64,000 nt of DNA. It comes from Aquabacter sediminis (GTDB lineage: Bacteria > Pseudomonadota > Alphaproteobacteria > Rhizobiales > Xanthobacteraceae). The DNA is taken from assembly GCF_028863665.1 (NCBI RefSeq), contig NZ_JARBFX010000008.1, positions 1-64,000 of the forward strand, in the 5' to 3' direction. The notes under the pieces are model-generated. The model was not told where the DNA came from and ran no database searches. It saw only the letters and a list, made by a program, of their open reading frames with translations. Below are positions 63,350 to 64,000 of the stretch, in pieces (the first letter of the stretch is position 1; every line of letters starts with the position of its first letter). The position numbers were made by a program, and so were the translations under genes.

Positions 63350-64000
63350 ATGAAGACCAGATTGACCCGACTGGCCCTCGCGGCCCTCGCCTGGACCGGC
63401 CTTGCGGCAGGCGCGCCGGCCATGGCCGCCTCCCCCTCCTTTGACTCGGCGACCCTCATCGAGACCTGGCTGCTGCCCCGCTACGATGCCTTGGTGGCCG
63501 CGACAGGCACCCAGTCCGACGCCTGGACCGCCTTTTGCGCGAAGCCGTCGGATGCGGGCGTTCCCGCCCTGAAGGGCGCCTTCGCCAAGGCGGCGGACAG
63601 TTGGACGGCGGTGGAGTTCGTCACCTTCGGCCCCGCCAGCCAGGAACTGCGGCCCGACCGCTTCAATTTCTTCCCGGACCGCCGCAACGCCATCGCCCGC
63701 GCCATGGCCGAAGTGCTGGCGGACCCGGATATGGCGCGCTTCGCCCCCGACCGCTTCGCCAAGTCCAGCGCCGCGGCGCAGGGCCTCCCGGCTCTTGAAC
63801 GGCTGTTGTTCGAGGACGGCGCCGCCGCCCAGCTGACCGCCGGCCCTGAGGCGACCCGCCGCTGCACCTATGCCAGCGCCATCGCGCTCAACCTCGCCAC
63901 CATGGCCAAGGACATCCGCACCGCCTGGGGAGATCGCAACACCGGCGTCCTCGCGGCGATCGTATCCGGCAAGGGCGACCCGGCTCTGTTTCCCGATGTG
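63350..64000 (+). CDS. Second imelysin family protein (cut by window end)
   Basis: The first 217 codons are present and the gene runs off the right edge. A signal peptide (LALAALAWTGLAAGAPAMAA) is followed by an imelysin-like helical domain with WLLPRYDALVAATGTQSDAW and GLPALERLLFED, the motif equivalent to the first imelysin's GxHxIEFLLWG. It is 74 bases downstream of the di-haem gene. Imelysin-dihaem-imelysin runs are common; here a multicopper oxidase is added. Confidence 0.88.
   Translation, partial: MKTRLTRLALAALAWTGLAAGAPAMAASPSFDSATLIETWLLPRYDALVAATGTQSDAWTAFCAKPSDAGVPALKGAFAKAADSWTAVEFVTFGPASQELRPDRFNFFPDRRNAIARAMAEVLADPDMARFAPDRFAKSSAAAQGLPALERLLFEDGAAAQLTAGPEATRRCTYASAIALNLATMAKDIRTAWGDRNTGVLAAIVSGKGDPALFPDV

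Overview
The window is a high-GC (mostly about 65-70%) chromosomal segment of an alphaproteobacterium, most likely Hyphomicrobiales (Rhizobiales). A family such as Xanthobacteraceae is plausible but not proven. The evidence is the gene order tkt-gap-pgk-fba-thiE, the order DUF4164-zapA-6S RNA-5-FCL-ymdB-yebC, an Irr/ICE-like iron operator, DUF1236, DUF2852 and DUF1007 proteins, and a dispersed CTAGAGCATGATC-type intergenic repeat. No tRNA, rRNA, IS element, CRISPR array or prophage was recognised.

Layout. 1-3.4 kb: a strong promoter facing off the left edge, a peptide-deformylase homologue that has lost metal ligands, a nucleoside deoxyribosyltransferase-like protein, a Sel1-repeat lipo/periplasmic protein and a ThiE-like protein. 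3.5-9.1 kb: a central carbon block (class I aldolase, PGK, GAPDH, transketolase), all on the minus strand and closed by an intrinsic terminator. 9.3-14.4 kb: DUF3828, DUF4164, ZapA, a lower-GC methyltransferase that looks inserted, 6S RNA, 5-formyl-THF cyclo-ligase, YmdB-type phosphoesterase and YebC. 14.5-24.9 kb: MerR regulator, PodJ-like polar protein, GNAT, glycerate 2-kinase, a LysR/AtuA/AtuA-like/Bug catabolic unit and a BioC/NDUFAF5-like methyltransferase. 25-35.6 kb: FkbM methyltransferase, three orphan phosphonate (phn) accessory genes, a polytopic membrane protein, argB, a HAD nucleotidase, a diguanylate cyclase, GNAT, TetR with a perfect operator, and DUF2852. 35.6-39.1 kb: a fused indolepyruvate ferredoxin oxidoreductase.

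39.6-41.9 kb is the most unusual part: five tandem small genes for Nif11-like leader peptides, plus a wrecked sixth copy. The leaders are almost identical and four of them end at the same Gly-Gly (residues 69-70), but the C-terminal cores are different, Cys-free and partly very AT-rich. No modification enzyme or peptidase/transporter lies next to them. This looks like an orphan RiPP precursor array whose maturation enzymes act in trans.

41.9-50 kb: nickel/cobalt exporter with DUF1007, dnaJ and dnaK (with a heat-shock-type promoter), nicotinamidase, DUF1236, AlkB and a periplasmic protein. 50.3-57.6 kb: an acyl-CoA catabolic cluster (NDP-forming CoA ligase, quinone oxidoreductase, enoyl-CoA hydratase, acyl-CoA dehydrogenase, Bug receptor) with a TetR regulator and AT-rich operators at both outer promoters. 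57.7-64 kb: an iron-uptake module (FTR1 permease diverging from imelysin, multicopper oxidase, di-haem oxidoreductase and a second imelysin cut by the window edge) with a GAA-N3-TTC operator on each side of the divergent promoter region.

Protein identifications rest on motifs read by eye; no database search was run.
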